A stretch of DNA of 64,000 nt from Bacteroidales bacterium UBA4295. GTDB taxonomy: Bacteria; Bacteroidota; Bacteroidia; Bacteroidales; Paludibacteraceae. Position 1 is the first letter of the stretch; the number at the start of each line of letters is the position of its first letter. Positions 49,024-57,361 of the stretch are shown piece after piece. The translations under genes were made by a program, and so were the position numbers. The notes below the pieces were generated by a model. The model ran no database searches. It had not been told where the DNA came from and worked only from the letters and a program-made list of their open reading frames with translations. The stretch spans positions 1-64,000 of the forward strand of contig DGVB01000027.1 in NCBI GenBank assembly GCA_002395805.1, in the 5' to 3' direction.

Positions 49024-51207
49024 TTAATTTCCCAAATCGCAGTGGAACTTCAGCCTTACCAGCCGCACATGCATCTCGTCGTAATAATCCTCGCCGAGTT
49101 CCTCCATCGCTTTCTTGATATTGTCGTCCTCCGCGGTCTTGAAGTAGTCGTATATCTCCTCTTCCTCGTCGGGGTCAACTACTTCTTTGATGAAATAATT
49201 GATGTTGATCTTCGTTCCGCTGAAAACAATCGCCTCCAACTCGTCCATCATCTCTTCCATCGACATGCCGCAACTCTCTGCTAAATCGTCCAGATCCACA
49301 CGACGGTCGATGGCTTGGATAATCTGTTTCTTGCGCGTCGATTTCTTCGCTACGGTACGTATCCGCAAATCCTCCGGACGGATGATCTCGTTCTCGTCTA
49401 CGTATTCCTTTATCACACGCAGGAACTCGTCGCCGTAGCGCTTGGCCTTGGCTACACCCACACCCGGAATGGTCAGCAACTCTTCCATCGTAATAGGATA
49501 AGTGGTTGCCATCGCCTCCAGACTCGGATCTTGGAAAATGACGAACGGAGGAACATCGTTCTTTTTGGCTACCTTGCGGCGGATATCTTTCAGAATGGAG
49601 AAGAGTACCTCGTCGGCGGCTGCACAGGTCGCACCTGCGCCTTCCATCATCTCATCGTCTTCATCGTGAACCTCAATCGGAACTTCGAATTTACCGGCTC
49701 TGCGGATGAATTTCAAACCGTCTTTCTGTAACTTGAGATCGCCGTAACTGTCCACATCTTTTTTGATCATCCCTACCAGCAGAGCCTGGCGTAAGATGGC
49801 ATGCAGCGTGCTTTCTTCTACATCGCTTGCGGCGCCGAAATTGTCCAACTCGTCGTGGTGATAACTCATCACTTCGGCTGTCTGGTTGCCGTGAAGGATA
49901 TCGACGATATGTTCTGCTTTGTGATGCTCGTTCACTTGCTGGATCGTCTCCAATGCTATCTGAAGCAACTCACTCGCATCTACCATCTTGTAGGTCTTCC
50001 GGCAGTTGTCGCAGTTGCCGCAATTCTCTTCGTTGTATTCCTCTCCGAAATAGTGCAGCAGCAGTTTCCGGCGGCAGATCGTACTCTCTGCATAACTCTG
50101 TGTCTCAAACAGCAGCTGGTTGCCGATGCCTATTTCTTTCGGTGTCTTGTCTTTCTGGAATCTCCGCAAACGCTCGATATCATCCGGGCTGTAGAAACAG
50201 ATACACTGGCCTTCGCCGCCGTCGCGGCCTGCACGGCCTGTCTCCTGGTAATAACCCTCCAAACTCTTCGGAATGTCGTAGTGTACCACAAAACGCACAT
50301 CCGGTTTGTCAATACCCATACCGAAAGCGATTGTAGCTACGATCACTTGACATTCTTCCATCAAAAACGCATCCTGGTTAGCGCTTCTCGTCGCTGCGTC
50401 CATGCCTGCGTGGTAAGCACGTGCGCTAATTCCGTTCACTTGCAGCACTTGCGCCAGATCCTCCACTTCTTTCCGAGCCAGACAATAGACGATACCGCTC
50501 TTGCCGTCCATACTGCGTATATAACGCACCAGATCCTTATCCACATCGGCGGTCTTCGGACGTACCTCATAATACAGATTCGGACGGTTGAAACTGCTCT
50601 TGAATACGGTCGCATCCAGCATGCCTAAATTCTTCTGGATATCTTTCTGAACCTTCGGAGTTGCTGTTGCTGTCAACGCAATAATAGGTGCTTTGCCGAT
50701 ACGCTGAACCATACTGCGGATCTGGCTGTACTCCGGTCTGAAATCATGCCCCCACTCCGAGATACAATGAGCCTCGTCAACTGCGTAGAAACTGATCTTT
50801 ACGCCTTTCAAAAAGTCCACGTTCTCTGCTTTCTGCAAACTCTCCGGAGCCAGATACAGCAGTTTCGTCTTGCCCGCCAGTACATCATCCTTCACGGCAT
50901 TAATCTCGCCTCGGCTCAGACTTGAGTTGATAAAATGCGCTACGCCTTCTTCTTCCGAGTAGTTCCGCATCGCGTCCACCTGGTTCTTCATTAACGCAAT
51001 CAACGGCGATATCACTATCGCAACACCGTCCATGATCAAAGACGGTAACTGGAAGCACAAACTCTTTCCGCCACCCGTCGGCATCAACACAAACGTGTCC
51101 TTGCCCTCTATCACATTGCGGATGATGGCTTCCTGATTGCCCTTGAACGTGTCAAAACCAAAATAGGTCTGAAGCGCATTTATTAATTCTTCGTGTGTTA
51201 CATTCAT
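49024..51207 (-). CDS. recQ: ATP-dependent DNA helicase RecQ
   Basis: A 727-residue RecQ. Helicase motifs are FKGNQEAIIRNVIEGKDTFV, VLMPTGGGKSLCFQLPS (Walker A), YAVDEAHCISEWGHDFRPEY (DEAH and aromatic loop), ALTATATPKVQ and QETGRAGRDG. The zinc-binding RQC part has CRRKLLLHYFGEEYNEENCG and CDNC. An HRDC domain follows (VIFQDPSLEAMATTYPITME), then an additional C-terminal region present in the long Bacteroidetes RecQ type. It unwinds forked and recombination DNA. A strong promoter lies 24-54 bp upstream. Confidence 0.97.
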   Translation of the reverse strand: MNVTHEELINALQTYFGFDTFKGNQEAIIRNVIEGKDTFVLMPTGGGKSLCFQLPSLIMDGVAIVISPLIALMKNQVDAMRNYSEEEGVAHFINSSLSRGEINAVKDDVLAGKTKLLYLAPESLQKAENVDFLKGVKISFYAVDEAHCISEWGHDFRPEYSQIRSMVQRIGKAPIIALTATATPKVQKDIQKNLGMLDATVFKSSFNRPNLYYEVRPKTADVDKDLVRYIRSMDGKSGIVYCLARKEVEDLAQVLQVNGISARAYHAGMDAATRSANQDAFLMEECQVIVATIAFGMGIDKPDVRFVVHYDIPKSLEGYYQETGRAGRDGGEGQCICFYSPDDIERLRRFQKDKTPKEIGIGNQLLFETQSYAESTICRRKLLLHYFGEEYNEENCGNCDNCRKTYKMVDASELLQIALETIQQVNEHHKAEHIVDILHGNQTAEVMSYHHDELDNFGAASDVEESTLHAILRQALLVGMIKKDVDSYGDLKLQKDGLKFIRRAGKFEVPIEVHDEDDEMMEGAGATCAAADEVLFSILKDIRRKVAKKNDVPPFVIFQDPSLEAMATTYPITMEELLTIPGVGVAKAKRYGDEFLRVIKEYVDENEIIRPEDLRIRTVAKKSTRKKQIIQAIDRRVDLDDLAESCGMSMEEMMDELEAIVFSGTKININYFIKEVVDPDEEEEIYDYFKTAEDDNIKKAMEELGEDYYDEMHVRLVRLKFHCDLGN

Positions 51208-51230
51208 GATCTAAATATTCAATTTGGGCG

Positions 51231-51261
51231 CAAAGGTACAACTTATTTTTTATATATGCAA
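51231..51261 (-). promoter_or_regulatory. Bacteroidota-type promoter for recQ
   Basis: Minus strand TTGC (51261-51258), 19-nt spacer, TACCTTTG (51238-51231), followed by CGCCC as in the nrnA promoter. The start codon is 24 nt further on. It is the only strong promoter match I noticed for the minus-strand run from recQ to the alkD-like gene. Confidence 0.88.
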
Positions 51262-51396
51262 GTACATTTGTCTTTTTTTACAAAAAATCTCTTTTCTTTC
51301 TCTTCATCCCATGCCCTTCGCCACTTTCCTGCCTCTCCATCCGCACCATTTTCCCGCTCTCTTGTCACCCTTCAATAGGGCTGAAATTGGGATCAT

Positions 51397-51440
51397 CCCA
51401 TAGGATACCCATAGGATACCCATAGGATACCCATAGGATA
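51397..51440 (+). repeat. 11-bp tandem repeat CCCATAGGATA x4
   Basis: Four exact copies, 44 bp, about 215 bp upstream of the MFS operon promoter. Period 11 is close to one DNA turn, so the copies would present one face of the helix to a binding protein. Confidence 0.95.
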
Positions 51441-51472
51441 ACTGACGTCTTTTGTACATATTGCGCTTTTTC

Positions 51473-51497
51473 TATATATATACATAGTATATATATA
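51473..51497. promoter_or_regulatory. perfect AT palindrome TATATATATAC-ATA-GTATATATATA
   Basis: Eleven-base arms around ATA. A second palindrome with the same TATAC-ATA-GTATA centre is at 60734-60754, at the other end of the carbohydrate operon. It could be an operator or only an AT-rich cruciform. Confidence 0.55.
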
Positions 51498-51654
51498 CTT
51501 TTTCGCGAGTTTTTCGAAAAAATGAATGATTTTGATCATTACTTTTCCCCTTGAAACCAACGTCCGATACTGCTGTTTGTGATTCGTTTATCGAAAGATT
51601 TCGGTATGTTTCGAACAAAAAAAATACAAAAATTTCAAAAAATGAACAAAACTC

Positions 51655-51685
51655 TTGCGAGTTCGAAAAAAAAGTAGTAATTTTG
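51655..51685 (+). promoter_or_regulatory. promoter for the MFS-SusCD operon
   Basis: TTGC at 51655-51658 (as TTGCG), 19-nt spacer, TAATTTTG at 51678-51685. It matches the Bacteroidota pattern and lies 47 nt before the MFS start codon. Confidence 0.8.
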
Positions 51686-51731
51686 TGCTCGATTTTGTAA
51701 TATACATTTTACAAATAATACTAAAAATACC

Positions 51732-53081
51732 ATGCAGAAACGGAATTTATCCTTTGCACAACTCTTTAATTTGAGTTTTGGATTTTTCGGAGTACAGATT
51801 GCTTACGCGCTGCAAAGCGCCAATATCTCCCGTATTTTTGCTACATTGGGCGCTGACCCCCACACCCTGAGTTTCTTCTGGATCTTGCCGCCGTTGATGG
51901 GCATGATCGTGCAGCCTCTCGTAGGCAAGTATTCGGACAAGACATGGACGCCGCTCGGGCGTCGTAAACCTTATTTGCTCGTGGGCGCGCTCATAGCGGT
52001 CGCTGTGATGCTGCTGCTACCGAATGCAGGAAATTTCTCATTCGCGCAAGCGGCTTTTCTCGGCTTGAATGCTGCCATGTGGTTCGGACTCTTTAGCCTT
52101 ATGTTCCTCGACACCTCGATCAACATCGCTATGCAACCCTTCAAAATGATGGTCGGCGACATGGTCAACGAGGAGCAAAAGGGTACGGCTTATGCCATTC
52201 AATCTGCGCTCTGTAACGCAGGTTCGGTCGTTGGTTACCTATTCCCGATCTTCTTTACCTGGATCGGTATTGCCAACACGGCGCCGGAAGGTGTCATCCC
52301 GGATTCTGTTAAATGGTCTTTCTATGCCGGAGCGGCAATCCTAATCCTCTGCTGCCTCTATACTTTTGCTACGGTGAAGGAGCTTGATCCTGCCGAATAC
52401 GCGGAGTTCCACGGCCTTAAAGATGCTGACAAGTCCGACAAATCCGATAAGTCCGAAGAGAAAGGATTCATTACGCTTCTTAAAGAAGCGCCATCCGCTT
52501 TCTGGACGGTCGGTCTCGTTCAGTTCTTCTGCTGGGCGGCGTTCATGTATATGTGGACCTATTCTAATGGAGCCATCGCTATCAACTGCTTTGGTTGGGA
52601 TGGTATAAATGCTGCTGATGCTGCCTTCCAGGATGCTGGAGGATGGGTCGGAGTGGTCTTCTGCGTACAGGCCGTTGGCTCGCTCCTGTGGGCTGCTTTC
52701 CTGCCGAAACTGGAGCATTGGACAGGAAACAAAGGTGCATATGCCATCTCCCTGCTCGTAGGTGCGATCGGTTTTATCTCGATCTGGTTTGTAACGAACC
52801 AATACGTCCTCTTCCTTAGCTACGCACTCATCGGAGCGGCTTGGGCTGCTATGCTGGCTCTGCCGTTCACGATTGTTACCAACGCTATCAAGGGTGGAAA
52901 CATGGGATACTACCTCGGCCTCTTCAACTGCACGATTTGTATTCCGCAGATTGTTGCAGCCCTCTGCGGAGGTCTCCTCCTTAAATATATATGCGCGCAC
53001 GTGCAAGCCGGTATGCTCGTCGTAGCTGGTGTGCTGCTCGTCCTCGGCGCTGCGTCCGTGTTCCTTATTAAAGAAAAATAA
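51732..53081 (+). CDS. SLC45-like MFS sugar transporter
   Basis: A 449-residue major facilitator with 12 helices. LSFAQLFNLSFGFFGVQIAY, FWILPPLMGMIVQPLVGKYS and DKTWTPLGRRKPYLLVGALI carry the SLC45/GPH-type signature, and MVGDMVNEEQKGTAYAIQSA follows. Relatives carry sucrose, maltose or similar sugars by proton symport across the inner membrane. The central loop contains DKSDKSDKSEEKG, coded by three 9-bp repeats at 52428-52454. First gene of the operon with susC and susD, so it probably imports the sugar released by that system. Confidence 0.9.
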   Translation: MQKRNLSFAQLFNLSFGFFGVQIAYALQSANISRIFATLGADPHTLSFFWILPPLMGMIVQPLVGKYSDKTWTPLGRRKPYLLVGALIAVAVMLLLPNAGNFSFAQAAFLGLNAAMWFGLFSLMFLDTSINIAMQPFKMMVGDMVNEEQKGTAYAIQSALCNAGSVVGYLFPIFFTWIGIANTAPEGVIPDSVKWSFYAGAAILILCCLYTFATVKELDPAEYAEFHGLKDADKSDKSDKSEEKGFITLLKEAPSAFWTVGLVQFFCWAAFMYMWTYSNGAIAINCFGWDGINAADAAFQDAGGWVGVVFCVQAVGSLLWAAFLPKLEHWTGNKGAYAISLLVGAIGFISIWFVTNQYVLFLSYALIGAAWAAMLALPFTIVTNAIKGGNMGYYLGLFNCTICIPQIVAALCGGLLLKYICAHVQAGMLVVAGVLLVLGAASVFLIKEK

Positions 53082-53099
53082 CTAACTAAAATATCTATT

Positions 53100-54035
53100 A
53101 TGAAAAACAAACTACTTGTTTCTTTATTCGCATCTGCGATAGCGGTATCCGCTTTCACTTCTTGCGAAACCAAGTCGAACGTGACAGATGTGTGCTCCGA
53201 CATGATCAAGGAGAGCATGCATAGTGCTCCGCGTAGCCTCGTGAAACTGGACAAACACGTTCTCTCTATCGTGGAGTATGAGTTCGCGGGGGGCGTAAAC
53301 GACAATCGTTTGCTCTATCGTTCACTCGTCTTCGGAGACGGTTCTTTCTCTCCTAAAAAAGTGGATACACTCCTTTATACCTACGGTGAGTGGCAGGAGC
53401 ATAACACGCAGTTTACGCTGATTGTTACTCCGAAAGAAGGAGAACCTTACACCCTGATCTACAGAGGCAACGCTTTCATCACTCCCGAAGGAAAAACCAT
53501 CGGTGGTGAGGCTACGGACAATGTGGCACGCGTCGAGAAATTTGAGAAAGTCATCAACTGCCTGCCCAATACCAAATGGGAAGGTCTCTATGAGGCTGAA
53601 TATGTGCTGGATAGCGTGTTCCGTGATTCTGTCCGTACAACTTTTATCCCGCCTATGACTTTTATTACCGATACGATCCAGATATTTGACAGAATGGATA
53701 CCGTCTCGGCGGACACTACCTGTTATTATACCCTGGAGTTCAACCGCGATGCTACTACTTTCGCTAATACCGGACATTACTATCGTAAGGAGGTTCGTAC
53801 CAAATACGATAAGAAAACCCATACCTGTGATACACTTAGCGTTAAAGTGAAAGAGTATGATAGCAACTGGTTTATTGATGGCTTCTCTTCGGATTCCCGA
53901 TTCTCTATCGGTTTCCTTAGCGCTACGCCTAATGTAGAAGGTGATGCGCTCAGCATCTCCAAATTCGTCATGAATGATGCCGTTAAACCGGATGGCTTCT
54001 TGTACAATGGCGCTACATTCCATCGCCTTCCTTAA
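53100..54035 (+). CDS. lipoprotein of unknown function in a SusCD operon
   Basis: A 311-residue predicted lipoprotein: signal peptide with lipobox FTSC (Cys22). Mature sequence has SLVKLDKHVLSIVEYEFAGG, YTYGEWQEHNTQFTLIVTPK, NTKWEGLYEAEYVLDSVFRD and a Thr/Asp-rich beta-strand pattern to the end. I do not recognise a family. It lies 18 bp after the MFS gene and 35 bp before susC, so it is co-expressed with sugar uptake and may be a surface glycan-binding or accessory protein. Confidence 0.85.
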   Translation: MKNKLLVSLFASAIAVSAFTSCETKSNVTDVCSDMIKESMHSAPRSLVKLDKHVLSIVEYEFAGGVNDNRLLYRSLVFGDGSFSPKKVDTLLYTYGEWQEHNTQFTLIVTPKEGEPYTLIYRGNAFITPEGKTIGGEATDNVARVEKFEKVINCLPNTKWEGLYEAEYVLDSVFRDSVRTTFIPPMTFITDTIQIFDRMDTVSADTTCYYTLEFNRDATTFANTGHYYRKEVRTKYDKKTHTCDTLSVKVKEYDSNWFIDGFSSDSRFSIGFLSATPNVEGDALSISKFVMNDAVKPDGFLYNGATFHRLP

Positions 54036-54070
54036 CCTGTTAATTCAACGAATCTAAATAATACGCAACA

Positions 54071-57000
54071 ATGAAAAAGACTAACTTTAATATATTTCGG
54101 ACAATCTCCCTTGCATTCCTCTTAATGCTGGGCTCTGTTGCTGCTTTCGCTCAGATGACGGTAAACGGAACGGTCGTGGATGCTGCTAATGGAGAACCCG
54201 TTATTGGAGCTTCTATTCTCGAAATGGGCACTACCAACGGTACAATTACCGATTGGGATGGTAATTTCTCTCTTACCGTACAACCCGGAGCTACGCTCCA
54301 AATCTCCTATATGGGTTATAAAACCCAGGAACTGGCAGCCGCTGCGAATATGTCGGTTAAACTCGGAGAAGACTCTGAGCTGCTGGACGAAGTCGTTGTC
54401 GTTGGTTATGGTGTCGTTAAGAAAAACGATGCTACCGGTTCGGTTACCGCTATTAAACCGGATGAAATGAACAAGGCTCTGACAACAACCGCTACAGATA
54501 TGTTGTCTGGTAAGATTGCCGGTGTAAACATCACTTCCGATGGTGGTACCCCGGGTGGCGGCGCTGCTATCCGTATCCGTGGTGGATCTTCGCTGAATGC
54601 ATCCAACGACCCCTTGATCGTCATCGATGGTCTCGCTATGGATAACAATGGTATTCAGGGTGTGTCCAACCCCCTCTCTTTGGTTAACCCGAATGATATC
54701 GAGACCTTTACCGTCCTTAAGGACGCTTCCGCAACGGCCATCTATGGTAGCCGTGCTTCCAATGGTGTCATTCTTATTACTACCAAGAAAGGTAAATCGG
54801 GCTCGAAACTGAAAGTCAATTATGATGGTAACGTCTCTTTCGGTTCTGTGCTCAAGCATCTTCAGGTCTTCACAGGGGATGAACTCCGTGCTTATGCTAC
54901 CGGAGCCGGACAGTCGGATATGTCCAATGCCTACCTCATGAACGATAATGTGGATTGGTTCAACCAAATATACCGTACTGCTGTTTCCACTGACCATAAC
55001 GTTTCGTTGATGGGTGGTGTGAAGAACAAGGTGATGGATATGCCTTATCGTGCTTCGGTTGGTTATACTCTTAACAATGGAGCAGTAAAGAACTCGCAGA
55101 TGCAGCGTGTAACCGCATCCTTGAATCTCAATCCTTCGTTCTTGGATAATCACCTGATTTTCAATCTGAACGCAAAGGGAATGTATATCTACAATAGTTA
55201 TGAGCCGGGGGTTGCCGGTGCATATCTGGATAAAGATCCGACCGCGCCGATCTATTCAACAGGAGATCTCACAAATATTCATGGTAATCAGATCCTCGCT
55301 GGTGAAGCGAACGGAAATAATTACTATGTTACCAAAACCGAGTTGGACGAGCATTGGGATGGTTTCTTCCAGCCGCTCGGTACTTCCTCTTCCGTTCTTG
55401 GCCCGTACGATGATCCTAACTGGATGTACAGCCTCAAATCAGGAGCTAACCCGCTTGCACAGCTCAAGCATCAATCCAATACCTCACAAGCTGGTCAGTT
55501 CGTCGGTAACTTGGAGGCTACTTACAAAGTGCATGGCCTCGAAGATCTCATGCTGCATGCTAACTTCGGAGCTGACTTCGCTTTCGGTAAACAAACTAAT
55601 GTCAACAGCATGCTCGGTACGGCCAACCACTATACCGGATGGAGAGGATATGACCAGAAGATGAAATACAATCTCCAGTTCAATGCCTTTGCGCAATATG
55701 CCCACGATTGGGAGAAGGCGCAACAGCATTTCGATATTATGGCAGGTTACGAGTGGCAACACTTCTATAATGAATACAAAGGAGAGGGTAGTGGTACTTA
55801 CCCGATGACCTACCAAGGTACTTCGGGCGTTCCCGGTGGACCTGCATATCCGTACGTGAGCCAGGGTAAAGGAGAAAACTACCTCGTTTCTTTCTTCGGC
55901 CGTTTGAACTATATCGGATGGAACCAATTGATGATTACGGCTACCGTCCGTGGTGATGGCTCTTCGCGTTTCGCCAAAGATCACCGCTGGGGTGTGTTCC
56001 CCTCTGTTGCTCTGGGTTGGAAAATCAAAGAGACATTCATGAAAGATGTTCATTGGCTCAACGACCTCAAACTCCGTTTGGGTTACGGTATCACGGGTCA
56101 GCAGGATGGTATCGGCGATTACGCATACATGCCGAGTTATACCCAGACCAAGGGACATACTTCTTACTATCCGGTAGGTGGTACAAACTTCGCAACCGAG
56201 GATTTTGAAGCCAATATTGTCGAACTGGTACAGGACGCAAATGGAAATACCCTTTATATCTCCGATCGTCCGAACGCTTTCAACCCGAATCTGACATGGG
56301 AGAAGACAACGACCTACAATGCCGGTATTGATTTCGCTTTCCTCAACAATCGTATCTCCGGTTCTATTGACTACTACTTCCGTAATACGACCGACTTGCT
56401 CAATAATACCATCGTGCCGATGGGTACGAACTTCCGCAAGCGTGTGATGTCCAATGTCGGTTCGCTACAAAACCAAGGTGTTGAGTTCTCCATCAACGCG
56501 GTTATTCTGGACTACGGTAAGAAATTCAAATGGGATCTCGGTTATAACGTAACTTGGAATCAGAATAAGATTACCAAGATCAATGGCGAGGCTACTATGA
56601 TTGATGGTAATGGATATGGTGGTGAAGGTCTTGGTGGTAAATCCATTACGAAATTCGCTATCGGTTATGCTACCAACACCTTCTATCTCTACGAGGCGCG
56701 CAAAGGCGTACGTGAGGATGGCTCGCAATATTGGTACATCATTGACCAGAACGGCGATGGCTCTATTGATGAGTTGGATAAGGTCTTCAAACACAGCCCC
56801 GTAGCTCCGGTTACGATGGGTCTCCAGACCAAGTTCCAGTTCTATAACTTCGACCTCGGTCTCTCCTTCCGTGCTAATATCGGCAATTATGTATTTAATA
56901 ACGTCGTTTCTACACGTCTCCAGAATGTGCCTATTGGTCAGCTCGCACGTGGCGGCTATTATACCAACCTGCCGGTGGATGTATTCAATACCTATTATGT

Positions 57001-57298
57001 GGACGGCTATAACAGAACCATCTGGGATGAGACCGGCAAAACCATCATTGGCTCTGCTGATCCTAGTATCACCGACCGCTTCTTGGAGAACGCTTCCTTC
57101 CTCCGCTGTGATAACATCACTCTCGGTTATTCCTTCGCGAAGGGGAAAATCTCCGGTCGTGCGTTCTGTACCGTTTCCAACCCGTTCGTAATTACAAAAT
57201 ACTCGGGACTTGATCCTGAGGTGGGTCTCGGGGGCGTAGATAACTCGATTTATCCGCGTTCGATGACTACCGTTTTGGGTATTAACCTCCAATTCTAA
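54071..57298 (+). CDS. SusC/RagA-family TonB-linked outer-membrane transporter
   Basis: A 1075-residue TonB-dependent receptor. Signal peptide (ISLAFLLMLGSVAAFAQ), then a carboxypeptidase-regulatory-like domain (VNGTVVDAANGEPVIGASIL, ISYMGYKTQELA). The plug has GYGVVKKNDATGSVTAIKPD, LSGKIAGVNITSDGGTPGGG, IRIRGGSSLNASNDPLIVID and ATAIYGSRASNGVILITTKK. A long barrel ends with a C-terminal Phe (LGINLQF). With the downstream SusD it forms the bin-like importer for oligosaccharides. Codon use is strongly biased, implying high expression. Confidence 0.98.
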   Translation: MKKTNFNIFRTISLAFLLMLGSVAAFAQMTVNGTVVDAANGEPVIGASILEMGTTNGTITDWDGNFSLTVQPGATLQISYMGYKTQELAAAANMSVKLGEDSELLDEVVVVGYGVVKKNDATGSVTAIKPDEMNKALTTTATDMLSGKIAGVNITSDGGTPGGGAAIRIRGGSSLNASNDPLIVIDGLAMDNNGIQGVSNPLSLVNPNDIETFTVLKDASATAIYGSRASNGVILITTKKGKSGSKLKVNYDGNVSFGSVLKHLQVFTGDELRAYATGAGQSDMSNAYLMNDNVDWFNQIYRTAVSTDHNVSLMGGVKNKVMDMPYRASVGYTLNNGAVKNSQMQRVTASLNLNPSFLDNHLIFNLNAKGMYIYNSYEPGVAGAYLDKDPTAPIYSTGDLTNIHGNQILAGEANGNNYYVTKTELDEHWDGFFQPLGTSSSVLGPYDDPNWMYSLKSGANPLAQLKHQSNTSQAGQFVGNLEATYKVHGLEDLMLHANFGADFAFGKQTNVNSMLGTANHYTGWRGYDQKMKYNLQFNAFAQYAHDWEKAQQHFDIMAGYEWQHFYNEYKGEGSGTYPMTYQGTSGVPGGPAYPYVSQGKGENYLVSFFGRLNYIGWNQLMITATVRGDGSSRFAKDHRWGVFPSVALGWKIKETFMKDVHWLNDLKLRLGYGITGQQDGIGDYAYMPSYTQTKGHTSYYPVGGTNFATEDFEANIVELVQDANGNTLYISDRPNAFNPNLTWEKTTTYNAGIDFAFLNNRISGSIDYYFRNTTDLLNNTIVPMGTNFRKRVMSNVGSLQNQGVEFSINAVILDYGKKFKWDLGYNVTWNQNKITKINGEATMIDGNGYGGEGLGGKSITKFAIGYATNTFYLYEARKGVREDGSQYWYIIDQNGDGSIDELDKVFKHSPVAPVTMGLQTKFQFYNFDLGLSFRANIGNYVFNNVVSTRLQNVPIGQLARGGYYTNLPVDVFNTYYVDGYNRTIWDETGKTIIGSADPSITDRFLENASFLRCDNITLGYSFAKGKISGRAFCTVSNPFVITKYSGLDPEVGLGGVDNSIYPRSMTTVLGINLQF

Positions 57299-57361
57299 AT
57301 AGCCCGACGGCTAAATGGCAAAATAAATGAACAAATAGTAAATGAATAAATGGTAAATATT
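57299..57361 (+). other. SusC-SusD spacer with degenerate 7-8 bp units
   Basis: The 63-bp gap contains AAATGGC, AAATGAAC, AAATAGT, AAATGAAT, AAATGGT and AAATATT, a loose version of the tandem repeats found elsewhere. No terminator. Confidence 0.5.

Larger units (their letters stand above)
51208..51731. other. 524-bp divergent intergenic region
   Basis: No gene is supported here. It holds the recQ promoter, a pyrimidine-rich stretch (51270-51370), four CCCATAGGATA repeats, an AT-rich perfect palindrome (51473-51497), and the MFS promoter. The layout suits a regulated control region for the carbohydrate operon, but no regulator gene is nearby. Confidence 0.8.

Noticed and set aside
54122..57292. 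343- and 275-residue frames antisense to susC
   Set aside because: They are shadow frames on a highly biased gene; the sense strand carries clear SusC motifs throughout.
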